Assembly (NCBI RefSeq): GCF_963675165.1
Contig: NC_087387.1
Span: forward strand, 5,730,990-5,794,989
Origin: Halichondria panicea
Lineage: Eukaryota; Porifera; Demospongiae; Suberitida; Halichondriidae
Direction of reading: 5' to 3'
Length of the DNA: 64,000 nt
Shown: in pieces, positions 34,055-46,436 of the stretch
How positions within the stretch are numbered: the first letter of the stretch is position 1
Layout: each line of letters begins with the position of its first letter
The notes under the pieces: generated by a model
Database searches by the model: none
Told to the model about the DNA's origin: nothing
The model's input: only the letters and a program-made list of their open reading frames with translations
Made by a program: the position numbers and the translations under genes

Positions 34055-34531
34055 CGTATATTCACCCGAATTACCGGGACACTCTATTCTAAGGGACACT
34101 TTGGACTTACGTAATTTTTTTCATTCTATATTAAGGAACAACAGGAAATGTAAATATTTTTAGACGTCCCGATCTAATTAGAACGAAAAAGAGCATGTTA
34201 GCTCGATAGAGACTCAAAACTCTTAGAAACTCTCTGGATTCTACTCTCTGGCACCGTAATATGTCACTGACGGTTGAAGACACCTTTGTAGACATGGAAC
34301 CCGCGTACACAGCTTCTAAACTGCACGAAAGACATTTTAGCTGCAGAGTTAGCCTCGGCCTGGAATCGAGGCCGTGTACATACCTTAATGGGGAAATATT
34401 TGTTCTAATTACTACAGGACACCCTAATACAAGGGACACTTCGACTTTAACGTAATTTTTCTTGCTCTATTCCAAGGGACACTGCAAGCTGTAATTATTT
34501 TTTGTGTCCCGGTAATTCGGGTGAATACGGT
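34055..34531. mobile_element. MITE with CACCCGAATTACCGGGACAC inverted ends
   Basis: The left ttcacccgaattaccgggac and the right gtcccggtaattcgggtgaa are perfect inverses, with CGTAT/ATACGG beyond and TA at both outer edges. Repeated 'aagggacact' motifs occur inside. It is of the same design as the TA-flanked MITEs in unit A but with different sequence. A 'ggcctcgattccagg' string is embedded near 34350. Confidence 0.75.
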
Positions 34532-35245
34532 ATAATTACATCTTCTATAATTACAATTAAATTATCGTATTATTGGCATGGTATACATGCAGGTGGAAGA
34601 CTGGCTGTATATAATTATAGGAAGGCTATAGTACTATAATTATTTGAGTGCGGCCTCTGATCAAGCATAAATTATTACCGTATATATAGCGGGTTATTTT
34701 TGAGGCATGCATGCACTATATACTTTCATGAAGTGCTAATATTATTTCGAGGTTAGAGGTTCAAATGACCACACCCTATACAGTACGTAAAGGTTTCAAT
34801 ACCAGTTTCGAGGCACTAAATTTTTGAGGTTCGAGCTATATAGGGTAATCCTCGAAAATCCGAACATAAAACATTATAGTGCCTCGAAAATATAACCAGC
34901 ATTTTAAAAACGTCGTTATGCAAAACTTAATGTAATGACCTTTACCAAAAATGGACATTAATTCCCTAAAAATATTCCGAGCATAATATTTATCAAGGCC
35001 TATATACATGATACAATAGCTATAATTATAGGTCTGGAGTTGCTTTCACACACATTATTATAATAAAACATACACCGTTGTATAATACACATAAACAACA
35101 TAATATATAACCATAGATAAAGAAGAGAGGGATTGGCAACGGAAGTAAATTTCATGTAAATTTTCTGAACGATGCGTGTTGCCCCCCCGAACTACGCCGC
35201 GGTTGCCCTTCCCCACGCCCACCAATGAATTACTAGGCAACCAAT

Positions 35246-36249
35246 GTGCATGCACAATGGCTGAAGCAGGTTCAAGCTGTTGCTGAAGTTGACTTTCAAT
35301 TGGTTTTAGATGCTGTCAGAAAAGAAATATCCAAGAAAGAACTACAAGTAGATACTACTCGTGCAAAGAAGGCTAGAGAAATTGGACAGCATTTGTTGTT
35401 GTTTGGTAAAGATGATGATCTTTTTGTTACATTTTGTCAAACTTTAGTAACTGCCCTGAAGTCCTGTTTCACAGCTTAAGGTCAAAAAAACTGCTGAGTT
35501 AAAGCTGTGGATGGCATATCATACAGTAGCTACAAGCCAAATAAGCACTCTTTGGACTCAACTGTGTTTAAACATTGAGACTTTGGGAAAGGATCCTTTA
35601 CTAATTCAGAGTGTTGCTAGATCCCTTTTTGAGATGTTACTGAAGAAACAGTTTGGCTGTGATACTGGTCCTGTGACTCATGCAGCTACTGTTGATATTT
35701 AATAAAGATGAGTTAAATGCACTGCGTTATGCGTGTGGATACGTGGTGCTTAAGCTTCTACGCAAGTACGAGAGAGAGAGAGGAGGCGAAAAATTTGATC
35801 AATTTGAGATGTGTCTTGGAGAAATGGCTGTCATGGGAGAACCAACAGATTTTACTCAATACACTACAGAGTGGATGGGGTTTATTCCCATTGAATGACA
35901 AATCTTTTCGATTTTTTTGTACTGTGGAAGGTGTTGTTCGCACTACATTACCAAGAGTTGTTGTCTCTGAGGATTCTATATAACTGTAACAGAAAGACAA
36001 TTGTTGATGCCGTCGGACAAAATGAAAATGTACTATTCTACTGGAGTTTAGTTTCTCAAGATATTGATGAAGAAGAGTGGTCTTCTGAATTGTTGTTGGA
36101 GACAATTAATTTTTGTGGGTAACAATTCGGGGCTTCTCATTGGCATCACATTGGTTGGAGGCATACAAACGTGCACAAAAAAAATTAGTGAAGAAGAGCA
36201 CTGGTATCAGGAAGACACTGAGCTAATTCGTATTTTGCATTCTATATAA
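35246..36249 (+). pseudogene. Accessory protein of the P-like transposon, decayed
   Basis: Fragments in changing frames line up as one protein: VRKEISKKELQVDTTRAKKA (35246-35479), LWMAYHTVATSQISTLWTQL (35500-35702), ELNALRYACGYVVLKLLRKY (35710-35898), FFCTVEGVVRTTLPRVV (about 35915-35980), VLFYWSLVSQDIDEEEW (about 36030-36110) and KKISEEEHWYQEDTELIRIL, stop at 36247-36249. At least three frameshifts or stops break it. The motifs resemble a protein family I associate with cnidarian and sponge transposons, but no function is known to me. It is transcribed toward the transposase gene. Confidence 0.5.
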
Positions 36250-36359
36250 TTATGTATTTTGTAATAATAATTAGAAGTCAAGGAAATATTATAGGCGTCA
36301 ACCATTGCATGTACAATTAATTATAAAAATTAATGTGCTGCATGTATCTATAGAGTTGG

Positions 36360-37100
36360 CTATTTAGCATTGGTCTTTCTTGAACACTTTCTTTTTGGTA
36401 ATGGGGAATTCATATCGTCATTAACTGTGATGTCTTCGTCTCTAAACAATTGCCTCTTTCTGCTAGAGTTCCCTCTCACTGGGTTTAAGGCCAAACTCTT
36501 TTGAACCCTCAATGCATTGGCATTTCGGAGGCACTGTTAATTGTGGGATTTTCATTTCTATGTCCTCTTGCCCTTTGTTGGCCAAAATAATTCTCCAATG
36601 GGTCTTGGGTTAACCGCTCACTTAGTAAGAATAAACTTTCTTTCTCGTGCTTGGTCAGCAAATATTGACTGAGCTCAACAAATGAGTTAACTACAATGAG
36701 AAAGTGGAGACGTAAACCCAATAGACAGTATACATGCACACCAGAAATTTACCAGTAAGTTTGAGGCCTTCAAAGATTTGAGTATACTTATGGTGAAATG
36801 ATGGTATTTCCAATCTGAGCCGGCAGATCTAACCTTTGCCTCATTTTCCCAGTCAGTTAAATATTGCAAAAAATCATCTCGTAACCACTGTTGAAGCAAA
36901 AAATACACTTTCACAACATACCACAACCAACTCTAGCTACGGCATAAAAACAGTACACACACCAAATCTAGCTACCTTCTTTGTCCAATAACGGTACTTT
37001 ATAGAGCAAATTCTCGGCTTTCTGCCCAAGGGCCACTATTTCTCCTGTGGAAGGATTTAATAATTGTTGACAGGTCATTTCTATGCATTGGTCATTCAAT
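36360..37100 (-). pseudogene. P-element/THAP9-like transposase remnant
   Basis: The clearest block (36545-36650) encodes LTQDPLENYFGQQRARGHRN ENP, matching the conserved C-terminal QDPLENFFG motif of P-element and THAP9 transposases. After a frameshift, NALRVQKSLALNPVRGNSSR and a basic tail end at TAG (36360-36362). Upstream pieces include WLRDDFLQYLTDWENEAK (about 36858-36911, with CAACAG acceptor and GTTAGA donor) and NPSTGEIVALGQKAENLLYK (about 37000-37060). The catalytic RNase H-like core and THAP zinc finger are not intact in the element. Confidence 0.7.
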
Positions 37101-37848
37101 AATAGGTGTCAGTGATCTAGACATCCACATACAAATCACTAGGAAGCAAATGGTACATAGCCAAACACACTATCGCAAACTATCGTCACTATTTCATCAC
37201 TATTTCAATGCCAATTGCACTTGAGCTATTCAAGCTTTCATTGTTTATTTCTATCAATCAACATGTCTGTTAAGCTTTTATATACAGTAAACACTATCAA
37301 TACAATGAACTTGCTTTTCAGAGGTACATAGCCAATTCCACAATTCCAAAAACACTTACTTTTTAAAACAAGCGCCCAACTAGAGTCAAACGTCTTTAGC
37401 TAACAAGATTACTAGCCACGTGGCATACATAGTATACTATTTAAAGTCTTTATCCATATAAAATCCTTTGTTACTGTACAGAAAAGGCATAATACACTTT
37501 CCCGCGAGGCAAGCGGGAGTCTCTGGAGGACAACCGCGGCGTGGTTCGGGGGACAACACGCATCGTTTTGAGATTTAACCACACCCCCTGCACAAAAGTC
37601 TACGTTTTGACTTCCGTTGCCAATCCCTCTCTTCTTTATCTATGATATAACAGAACAGAAAGCCTTTACATCGGAATGATATAAGGTTCTCACTATAGTC
37701 TTAGAGTTAACGATGAAATGTCCAGGTCATGCAAGTAACTATAATTATATTGATGATGCATAAAAGACGTATAAATTATAATATTTTTTTATGGTTAAAA
37801 ATAAAGTGGTTTGTCATCACATAACTATATATACACTGCGCGTGAAAG

Positions 37849-40800
37849 CTAGTACAGAACCTTTGACAGTAAGACACACAATACAACAGAAATAACGGTG
37901 GTTAGATATGTGCAGCATCTCATCTGACTGGCACCGTCTATTGATCCACCTACATCCATGGTTGAGGCTTCAGTGTTGTCTACAGTAGGTAGATCTGTCG
38001 TTGTGTCTGTGTGTATATATAATTATACAAGTCACTGTGAATTAGCTCGGTAGTTTGTTTTTATATAGTTGCATGGTTTAACGTTTAAGATAACTCTGAC
38101 CACCTAACCAGTTACTCTCAACATAATTTTAGCAGAAGCACTGTGAACCACATCAGATTGCACACTTCATTCCACACTCTCTATATAACAGTAACACTCA
38201 TTAAAGAACGTTGCATTATACATACAAGTATAGCTATTGGTATAATATATTATATAGCTACAAGAGTGCATGAGCAGAGAGCTGCAAGGCTCTGCAGACG
38301 GCAGCCATTAATTTTAGACTTGAACTTTTGGCATCGATCGTTTTTAACAACAATCATGGTCGATCATTACCCACTCTTTGACTTTGAGTTTGCATGCATG
38401 ATTGTAATTATTGGACTGAATAAAAGTAGCTTTATGTTATATGTAGCTTTGGCATCTCCACCGAGGCATCAGCACCTGCAGTGCTTTCATTATACCGGTT
38501 ATAAGCTATACTATACCGGCGAATATACTCAATGTTATACCGTATATATATATATAGCGGGTAATTTTCGGGGGATAAAATTAACATTCGTAGTTCAGCA
38601 ATATTGACACCTTTCATGCATAATATTTTCGTGGTTGCTGCTATATAAAGGTATATTATAGGCAAGGTCGCTTCATTCGTGAGTAAAATATATATACGGT
38701 AGTCAAACATACATGCAGCACTCATGCAAGCAAACAGTGCCCACCATTGATAACCTGTATCTCCAGTTGGAGACCAGCAGAGCACTGCCCTCCAGCTGTT
38801 CCATCAAACAAACCACCACCTATCGCTGCTGTTGCGTTTACAGCAGAATAACCTGAAAAAATATTATACGAATTTAGTTATTGACAATAATTAAGAGAAA
38901 TTGATTTGCTATTTATTTGCAATTGTCTGTGCATATATAGAGTCAGCAATCAATGTTCGGGCCAAGTAATTATTGGGCAAAATATCTCATATATATATAC
39001 AGGGGAGCTGGAAAGCAGAAGTGGTCCTCCCACAGACAAAGGCCAAGAGTTAAGCAACAACATTCTGGAAAATAATCCAGTGCAAACCTCCTTGTCTGAA
39101 CTAGAACTGTGTTAATGCTCTTACTTTTCGAGATATTGTAGAACAAGTTTGGGGATGTGCATGCATCAATCACCCATGACCAGAAAAGCGGTAGTGGGCT
39201 CATGTGTAAAGTGTATCTAGAAAGTGAAAGCAAAAGTTACAGCTTTAATTAGTTGATCTTTTTTTTTAGAAATGTTTATTTCAATTGTCCCCCCTTTTCA
39301 AAAGTCCTGGATCCGCCCCTGAGAGTTATATACGCAATGCCATGCAGTTGCTACACAATATACCAAAACCGCTGCCGTATAGCAGAATTATTTGAGGCTA
39401 CATTGTATAAGACTATAATTATATATGTATAGGATATACCACACCTATAAGAGGAGGATATGCACTCATATATCCTCCGCTAACCGTGGTTACTCTGAGG
39501 CGTAGCCGAGGGGTATGTAACCATGGTAGCAGAGATTATATAGATTGCATAACCTCCGAGTAGGTGTGGCATATCTGACTTATACCACGGACCGCAGCAC
39601 TATAAAGGGACCTCCCCCTAGCAACCATTCAATCCACGCAAAAAGAACAAGACCATGCCGCCGTCAAAGAGCTATAGTTGAGCAACATGTTGACTCCAAC
39701 AGATGCTCAAGAGCTTCCTTGGTCCAAGCATTGACCATTTGACGTCCCTTATACTGGAGTTGCAAGCTTTTTTTGGATAAAATGCATGCCCATGGACCCA
39801 TGGAAATTGTTGTAGAGCAGCTTCCATGTTTCTGTCATCGCTTTGAGTCTCATGCAGTACCGCCATGCAAGCATGGCTCTTTTTTCTTTGCTTACTTTCT
39901 TGACAAATGAAAAAACTAAAAAAACAACTTGAAAACTGTGCATGCCTAGGGCTGTATGATATTTTTCATATATCCTACAGCTTTTGACCAATGAGATCAA
40001 TTAGTGGTGACGTATAAGTGTGGTATAAAAATTTAATTTGTAAGACTAAGGCTAAGACTTACTGGTGTAATAGTATAGTTCTCCCCAGCTTGGGGTACTG
40101 GTGCAGCAGCTGGTAGTTGTACTCCTGAAGATGTTTCCAGATTTATAGACACAGAACTACCATCTGCAAAACAGGTGTGCACCGTGGCAGGATCTTCAGC
40201 ATTTGGGTTATCTATACTGCTGTTACAGGCACATCCACTTGAGCAAGGGTCTGATGGGGTGTGTGGGTGTGTGGGGTATTTTCATACATGAATGACATGT
40301 GTGAGCTTGCTGTGCTGTTTCTATTGTACCAGCAAGAAAACGTTTGCTGTCAAATTGTTGTACATGCGTATAAATAATCGAGTATTGCAGATTCACTATT
40401 ATCGTCTTAAGGTTATACGTATACGGTATACTGTTCCACCCACGCACGCTCAAATTTGCGTGGGTGTTCAATGCAGTTCAGCCAGTAAATAGAGCTCTCA
40501 TCTGCATGGCAAAACAAAATTATAGCTGAATAAATTATAATAAACCTTCGCATAATTGGACTTCAATTCGAGTTTAAAAAGCCTGCAGTTTGAGCAAATA
40601 AAGATACGCTTATAATATTATAGTCGAGTAAGCGCTAATAATCCAGTTTCTACAGTAAGCGAACTTTGCGAAGGTTGATCAATGAGTATACTGGTAAATG
40701 TGTACACACGATCCTTGCCAAAACGCTATAGATTTCAAAGAGTAAATTTTCTGCTGAAAATATCATAGTAAATAGAGAACAGAATGATTCATTATCCTAC

Positions 40801-41802
40801 ATTATCCTTGAGACAAGAACCGCAAAAGTAGTCATTAGATTCGAGGTAAGGTCGTTTTAAGCCGCGGCTATTTCCTGAGCTGCAGCCACCTCGCTATTCC
40901 GGCCAAGCTGCATGGTCCCAAGGGTGACCGGATTAACGAGAGTCTACTGTAATTGGCTTCGTTTATGTGATACTCTTATAGCTACATCTATTATTATAGT
41001 ACCAATGTAGTTTCTATTATTCACGGCATAATTATTGAGCAGTTTGGAGGTTAACCAAGCTTATAGCCACACCCCAATTTTGCATTTCTGAGCGTGACAT
41101 ACATAGCATACATACATACAGACTGAGATAGGATGCAGATTTAGAGTTGCCTCCCGCAAAGACGCTTGGCAATTAATGTGTCCTGAAAGCACGAAATGAG
41201 CCTGCTCATAGCTTGAGCTATTCTACATAATTATTTTTCAAAACCACATACATGTACCTGTTGCACAATGTCCGAGACGAAATTTTCGACACATTGCAAA
41301 ATGAGTTCATCTCCAAGTCGCAGCTGGAGTACTTGCCTGTACAAATGAAGATATGAAGCAATGAGGTAATTGCATGTAGAATTTAAAATGCTGGAAATAA
41401 GCACTTTTACAAAGTTAGAGGTTGCTCCTTTCATAGGTTGAACATCCTGGTGTTGCATATTCAGAATTTGTCAATTTAGCTGCTACTTTTAGAGGTTAGA
41501 AAATTGCGTAGCACAGTCAATGCATAATTGAGTGAATAAAAATGTCCAGCTACATAACTAGCTAGCTAGGTACGTAAAAGTACATAAAATCAGTTAAATT
41601 CGCTTGGCTAGCCAACAGGACATACTAGCTGGTACTAATGAACAGCTTACACATAATAAGCAAAAAGGTCTACTCACCTAGTAGTGACGTTCGAGGACCA
41701 GTCAAAAGTCACGGATAGGCCATGACTTGAGTGAACAGCTACATGAACCAGCAGCAGAGTTGTCAGCAAATGCATAAATGGTCTCTGGTGCAAGGAAGAC
41801 AT
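37849..41802 (-). pseudogene. Phytocyanin-like cupredoxin gene, unit B, frameshifted in exon 3
   Basis: All five exons and their splice sites are present: 41678-41802, 41258-41336, 40063-40250, 38745-38852, 37849-38006. Exon 3 carries two +2 insertions relative to units A and C, CA at about 40212 and TA at about 40074, plus an in-frame +3. The first shift puts a TAG shortly after TLAQVD. The predicted product would stop in the middle of the cupredoxin fold. The other exons remain open, including RQVLQLRLGDELILQC in exon 2 and the hydrophobic tail, so decay is recent. A rescue by alternative splicing cannot be excluded. Confidence 0.75.
39430..39577. repeat. Long foldback hairpin in intron 3, unit B
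   Basis: Copy of the hairpin at 7128-7270 with TA inserted in the left arm (cctataagagg) and an extra A (cgctaaccgtgg). Confidence 0.7.
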
Positions 41803-41959
41803 AGTATAGGCCTCTAGGAAACAAAACTCTCCAGTCTGTAAATTATTTCAGTTTCAAGTTTTCTCTGTTAGCATGCACCGTTTTTACTTGCATAGCAACC
41901 ATAGCCTTGTTCTCCCAGGCTGATTTGTCTCCAATTTAACGCCAGGCCTCAGGCCCCAT

Positions 41960-43060
41960 TGGAGGATCACAAGCCGGATTTTTCTTTAAAAGAACAATTA
42001 TTGTATAGCCGCTAGCTTTTGAGACAACTCGAGCTAAGGAGGGCCATCGCGCGCTGCGATGGTGATCAAATCGAGTCATGTGACTGTACTGTACTCCGTG
42101 TGCAGTGCATACTTTTTTCTACTCGTGATTCATCATCATTCAAGTCATTCAAAGCTAGGTAGATCTAATAGGTTCTGAAAACTACTAGCAGCTTGAACAG
42201 GGCTTTCAGCTTCGTGATCAGCCTTCATAACCGCACACTTATAGATAGTATCCTATGCATTACTCAACCGAGAGCATTATTGCATCATCCTCGTGCACAC
42301 TAGATAGCTAATTATAAGTGTACACAGGATCGTACAAGCCCGTAAGAAGATGCATGTTTTATGGTGGGGGGGGGGGCACAGAATAAAAAGGGGCCGAAGC
42401 CCTCGGCTGGGTGAAGCAGTGCTTGTACCACCCATGCAGGGAGTGGGTCCGGGAGGGGATTTTCCTCTCATGCAGAGATAATAATATACTCACAATGCAA
42501 AAGCAGGATACACTCAGTAGCATAATTAGAATGTCAGTAGTTATACATGTACATATTAAGGACTAAGTATCAGAGTACATTGAAGGACGAAGAGTTAATT
42601 GCAAGCTCAGTGGTAATTTAGATTATCGTATATATGCATGGGAAAAAAAGTTCGCAAATGCAAATTGGTCTTTAAAACTTCTCTGTTGTGCTCCTTTGAG
42701 AGGGCATGCATACACTCGTTCAATGGTGCATGTGGATCTGGAAATTATTTATGACCTGAAGGTGAGAGTTTCAGGTACACTCTTCTTGTGGAAGGGACGG
42801 TATATGCGCAGTAGCAGCAGTTTATGCGGAATATTTATTTTCTGGTACGTATGGATCCCAAACAGGGACAGTTTCGATCTTACAAGTGAGATGGTTCTTA
42901 TAAGCATTCTAGTGAGTGAATGACCACATAGAACTGTTTTAAAGGTCATAATTATATGTATTTAAACACTTGCTTTGGTTGAAAAACAGTACATTTTAGT
43001 TTGTTTCAGACCAGGCTTGAAGTTTATCCATATCTCCTTGCAAGTATATCAGAAGATCGG
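41960..43060. other. Spacer between cupredoxin and LINE remnant, units B and C only
   Basis: It is collinear with 57985-59030. It contains a poly-G run (42365-42377, contracted in C), a short GGGGCCGAAGCCCTCGGC palindromic stretch and an open block at 42740-42900 (GTLFLWKGRYM) conserved between B and C. Conservation here is expected from recent duplication and is not evidence of coding. Confidence 0.4.
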
Positions 43061-43620
43061 ATAGGATAGAGCAAGAGACTTAATTCCTTTCTTAATTTGA
43101 TCTGTAGATCGATGTCATTTATGTAGATTAGGGGTCCTAGCACCGAACCCTGTGGAACTCCTGACTATAGGGGTTGGTAGATTATGCTCAAGATATATTA
43201 TTACCTATTATGCTACTTTTATGTTCAAGTTAACACCTATTATTCTTTTCAAATCGCCTATTATTCCCACATGCAGTATTCCTAAAGCATAACATAGACC
43301 CCGTGTCATCGCACAAGTAACATCACTCTATATAAATAATGGCCATGGCACATGACCGTATCTAATTAACCATGCATCAGTACTTCCATCACGCCCATTT
43401 GCCCTATACTTATACTATGATTCGTAACGACCTGCAGTACTTTCAAAACCTGCCTATATCTATAATGGTACCTATTACGCCAGTGTAATTCTCACCCCCA
43501 AAATGTGCCTATTATGCTTTATGCCAGCATAATCTACCAACCCCTATGCTATACTCCTGACACAACCTCGGAGGTGTTTGATGACTTCCCATTTCCAGTG
43601 ACACACTGTTATTCTTTACG
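43060..43620 (-). pseudogene. LINE reverse-transcriptase remnant split by a TIR element, unit B
   Basis: It encodes the same SGVPQGSVLGPLIYINDI block as unit A. The nested element occupies 43166-43552 between ACTCCTGAC repeats (43157-43165, 43553-43561). Confidence 0.7.
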
Positions 43621-43964
43621 TAAGATAGTAAATGGGGTTCAATTCGGATCATCATACAGGGTTCGGATAATCGAGGTGCAACTGTCACAGGACTTTCAGG
43701 CAAAAGTAGTGAGTGGGCAGTTATTTGATATGGGTGGTTCGACAGTAAAAAACAAAACAATAAAACTACATGCAATTAGGAATTGTCTATACAAAGTATA
43801 CCGTAATTATACTTAGATCATGCTTGCCATATATACTGCAATCTGATTGGCTAAAGGAAGTGTTCTATCCAACTTAGAAAATCATGTACTTCACTTAGAA
43901 AATCATGTATCAAAAATTAGATAAGAACATTCAATGGCTAGATACTCATGGTTGCTATGATCTA

Positions 43965-44075
43965 GACACTGTTTAGCCACATGATTTAGAAGCCCTCAGG
44001 GCTAGTAGAACTCTCACTACGTTCGGGATACTACAACCAGCCCTTTGGGCTTCTAGAAACTTCCTAAACAGTGTC
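43965..44075. repeat. Foldback hairpin 29 bp after the beta-helix gene stop, unit B
   Basis: Near-identical to 19618-19728; the stop codon of the remnant is at 44104-44106. Confidence 0.75.
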
Positions 44076-44103
44076 AAACTATTATATATCTAAATAACAC
44101 AGT

Positions 44104-44337
44104 TCACACTTCATTACGTATGTGGCCGATTTGTGTGCATGAAACAACAGGACGATGGTTGACTCTTGTAGGGGGAGGGGCTGGTCTGTAGTCCTCTGTG
44201 GTGACGGGGGCTAGCTCATCCATGTAGGAGAGTCTCAGCTGGTCCGACCTCGTGGCTGGTCTGATCATGGGAGGAATAATGTAACAATCAGGGTGAGCTT
44301 CTTCCTCCATGACTCCATCAGGGTAAGGTGGGTCCAC
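44104..44337 (-). pseudogene. C-terminal tail of the beta-helix/multi-TM protein, unit B
   Basis: Only the cytoplasmic tail is present: DPPYPDGVMEEE then LRLSYMDELAPVTTEDYRPA and the terminal QIGHIRNEV before TGA. Similarity to A and C starts exactly at gacccagtggacccacc. Upstream of it the sequence is unrelated and, reading in the gene direction, ends in ATACAGCTGCAG, a possible splice acceptor. The fragment is either a truncated duplicate or the last exon of a new chimeric gene; the former is more likely. Confidence 0.7.
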
Positions 44338-44344
44338 TGGGTCT

Positions 44345-44990
44345 GCAGCTGTATAACAAACTTCTTAGCATCCACCTGCATGTGAAGTAGAAAATATGTC
44401 ATATAAACACTGCCAGTATAGTAAAGTGCGTATAGATTAGGTGCCCCATGCACATCTATATCATCTGGTATGGATTTCTCTGAGCCAGGGTTTGGTGTGT
44501 GAAGATAATAATCATCAGTCGTAGCATGAAAAAAGTACGCATTGCGATGAAAACTTTGCTCTGATCAAGAATGGAATATGCAACTCCAATAGACTGTACA
44601 CATGCCGGAGGCATTCTGCCAGACCTACATCACAAAATAATACTCTATTGTAACCAAAATCACTTTAGGTACATTGTACAAGGCACTAACAATGGCGATG
44701 AATAACATTAGTGATAATCATCACAAGTTTATTCACAACAACATCCATGTGGTTGTGACGTAGAACGCCTACTACGGTTTTTAAGTGGAGGTGCGTACTC
44801 TTTTTAATAACTCTTGATATGATTTATGACAAGTAGAAAATGCCAAATGTATGCAAGTGCAAAGTGTAAAGCCAAAGCGAATAACTCCAGCTACAGAATA
44901 TAATATTAACATAGTCGTTTACGCACAATTTAGTTTGCAACACTATAATAATGCAAAAGAGTTCTTGTTGTGTTATATAGAGCGGTATAT
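44345..44990. other. Spacer at the unit B breakpoint
   Basis: Unrelated to the corresponding part of units A and C. No gene is recognised; a short hydrophobic frame on the minus strand at 44345-44453 joins the tail of the beta-helix gene only by chance or by fusion. Confidence 0.35.
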
Positions 44991-46436
44991 CAGGGTTTCA
45001 TCTAGTTGGGGGGGGGGGGCTGGGGTGAACCTTCCCCCCAAAAATGCTCATCTGCCCCCCAACAATTTTGTAGAATAATAACATCATCACTTTTGGTACT
45101 ACATATCATCAATCAAGTTAATGTGATTAACTAGTTTTGTATAAGGTAGATCTACTGTGATAAGATGATGCGTGTAATCAACAAAAGTGGGGGTAGCCCA
45201 GTGGCGTGTACAATGGGGGGCTTTGGGGGCTTGAGCACCCCCCTGTCCTCCCAGACAACCATGAAACTAATCCTATCACTCGTGCAGTAGCTAGCTATAG
45301 CTAGCTAACTGTGCAGCTCCAAAGTACGTACGTGCAGATTTCTATCTCATTACAACGATTACAAGTCATGACCACGCCCAATTGAGCATGCGCAATCAGC
45401 ATTGCCATATTCCAATGTTGTTATGTAATGCATAATAGCTGATCAAGATCGTCTGCACTCTCCCAGTCACCTCTTGCTCCACTGAGAGATTTTGAGAAGC
45501 AATGACTAACACTAGAGTGACTGGACATCCCCATTGCAGTGATTGACCAGTTTGCTAGGATGTACCCCAGACAGAGCCTCCAAGTAGAAACTTTTCTTTT
45601 CAGTATTAATCAGCTCATTTTTCCGTATTTAATGATGATTTTCAGTATAAAACGATGTACAAAACATGGAAATTCGATGAAATGCTGTTTAGTGGCTTTG
45701 TACTTGCCCCGCCCCTTCAATAAAGGGGCGTGGCAAGCGAAACAAATAGCTGTCTTTCAGTATCAGACTCACTACCAGCATAAGGCGTAGAGCTACTACA
45801 GCTGTAGGGATGCTACTAGATCCTTCACTGTCAACTATAGAGGTTATGCAGATCCGCCCACTTCCGGCCAAAACTCCCTAAAACTCATTAATTAGGGAGC
45901 GTGGTTACATACGTCCGCCATTTTGAGTGGCAAAAAGCACGAGTGGCAAGCAGTAGCAATGTTATTTGCAAAAGTTTGCAGCTCTACTATGGCTGAGTGT
46001 GATGCAGGGAGAGTCTCCAACTACTTTCAAGAACTAGAACAGGGTGCTATAAAGCTATCATGTCAAGAAAAGGAGCATAAACAACAAGACAATGGATAAA
46101 CCATGCAAACCAATTGACTGAATTGTAGATTTATAGAGCTGCACACACGTGAAAATGTTTGTCTATTGCACTGATTTCTGTTTCCATATCATGTTTATGT
46201 TCAGTATCTCTGGAGAGAGAGCGTCTTGACTCTTTCTGCCTGTGATAGAGTGAATAACAAAAAAATTAATGCGGGGGCGTAAAATTGCGCGCTATGCACG
46301 CGGCCCTATTTTTTTCTGTGCTCTTGAGCACCTCCCTGCTTCAATCTCTAGAAACGCCCCTGTAGCCAAACATTTTGCAACGCGCTTGCGTGCGCCCAAA
46401 TCACCCCCCCCATTTTTAATCCTAGGTGAAACCCTG
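44991..46436. mobile_element. TIR element with CAGGGTTTCAYCTAG ends, hosting a nested element
   Basis: The left cagggtttcatctag and the right cctaggtgaaaccctg are inverse, with TATAT at both flanks. G-rich (45005-45018) and C-rich (46403-46411) runs lie subterminally. Solo ends of the family occur at 46760 and 48797. Most of its interior is the nested element at 45199-46362. Confidence 0.6.
45199..46362. mobile_element. hAT-like element (CAGTGGCG...CGCCCCTG) with 5-bp direct repeats
   Basis: The ends CAGTGGCGTG and AACGCCCCTG are inverse with mismatches and lie between TAGCC repeats. The interior has no clear transposase. The same end type and 5-bp repeats occur at 49645-50257. Confidence 0.55.

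Larger units (their letters stand above)
35112..37644. mobile_element. P-like DNA transposon, 2.5 kb, with 35-bp TIRs and 7-bp target duplication
   Basis: The ends are perfect 35-bp inverted repeats (35112-35146, 37610-37644) starting CATAGATAAAGAAGAGAGGG, flanked by ATATAAC on both sides (35105-35111, 37645-37651). A GC-rich subterminal inverted repeat (around acgccgcggttg and caaccgcggcgt) lies inside each end. Unit C (about 51860) has an uninterrupted site, although not base-identical. The interior has two convergent, decayed genes (35246-36249 plus; 36360-37100 minus). P superfamily elements start CATGATG in flies and duplicate 7-8 bp, which fits. It lies about 200 bp beyond the 3' end of the unit-B cupredoxin gene. 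Confidence 0.85.
34560..44345. repeat. Segmental duplication unit B
   Basis: It is collinear with unit A from the gcaggtggaagactggctgt edge and with unit C from the tttcgaggcac edge onward. It contains the P-like transposon insertion, the frameshifted cupredoxin gene, the LINE remnant and the last 78 codons of the beta-helix gene. Similarity stops at about 44340, inside the beta-helix gene. Confidence 0.8.

Noticed and set aside
42277-42471. Minus-strand frame with MRGKSPPGPTPCMGGTS, also at 58270
   Set aside because: It crosses a poly-G run whose length differs between units B and C, which changes the frame; no splice or domain support.
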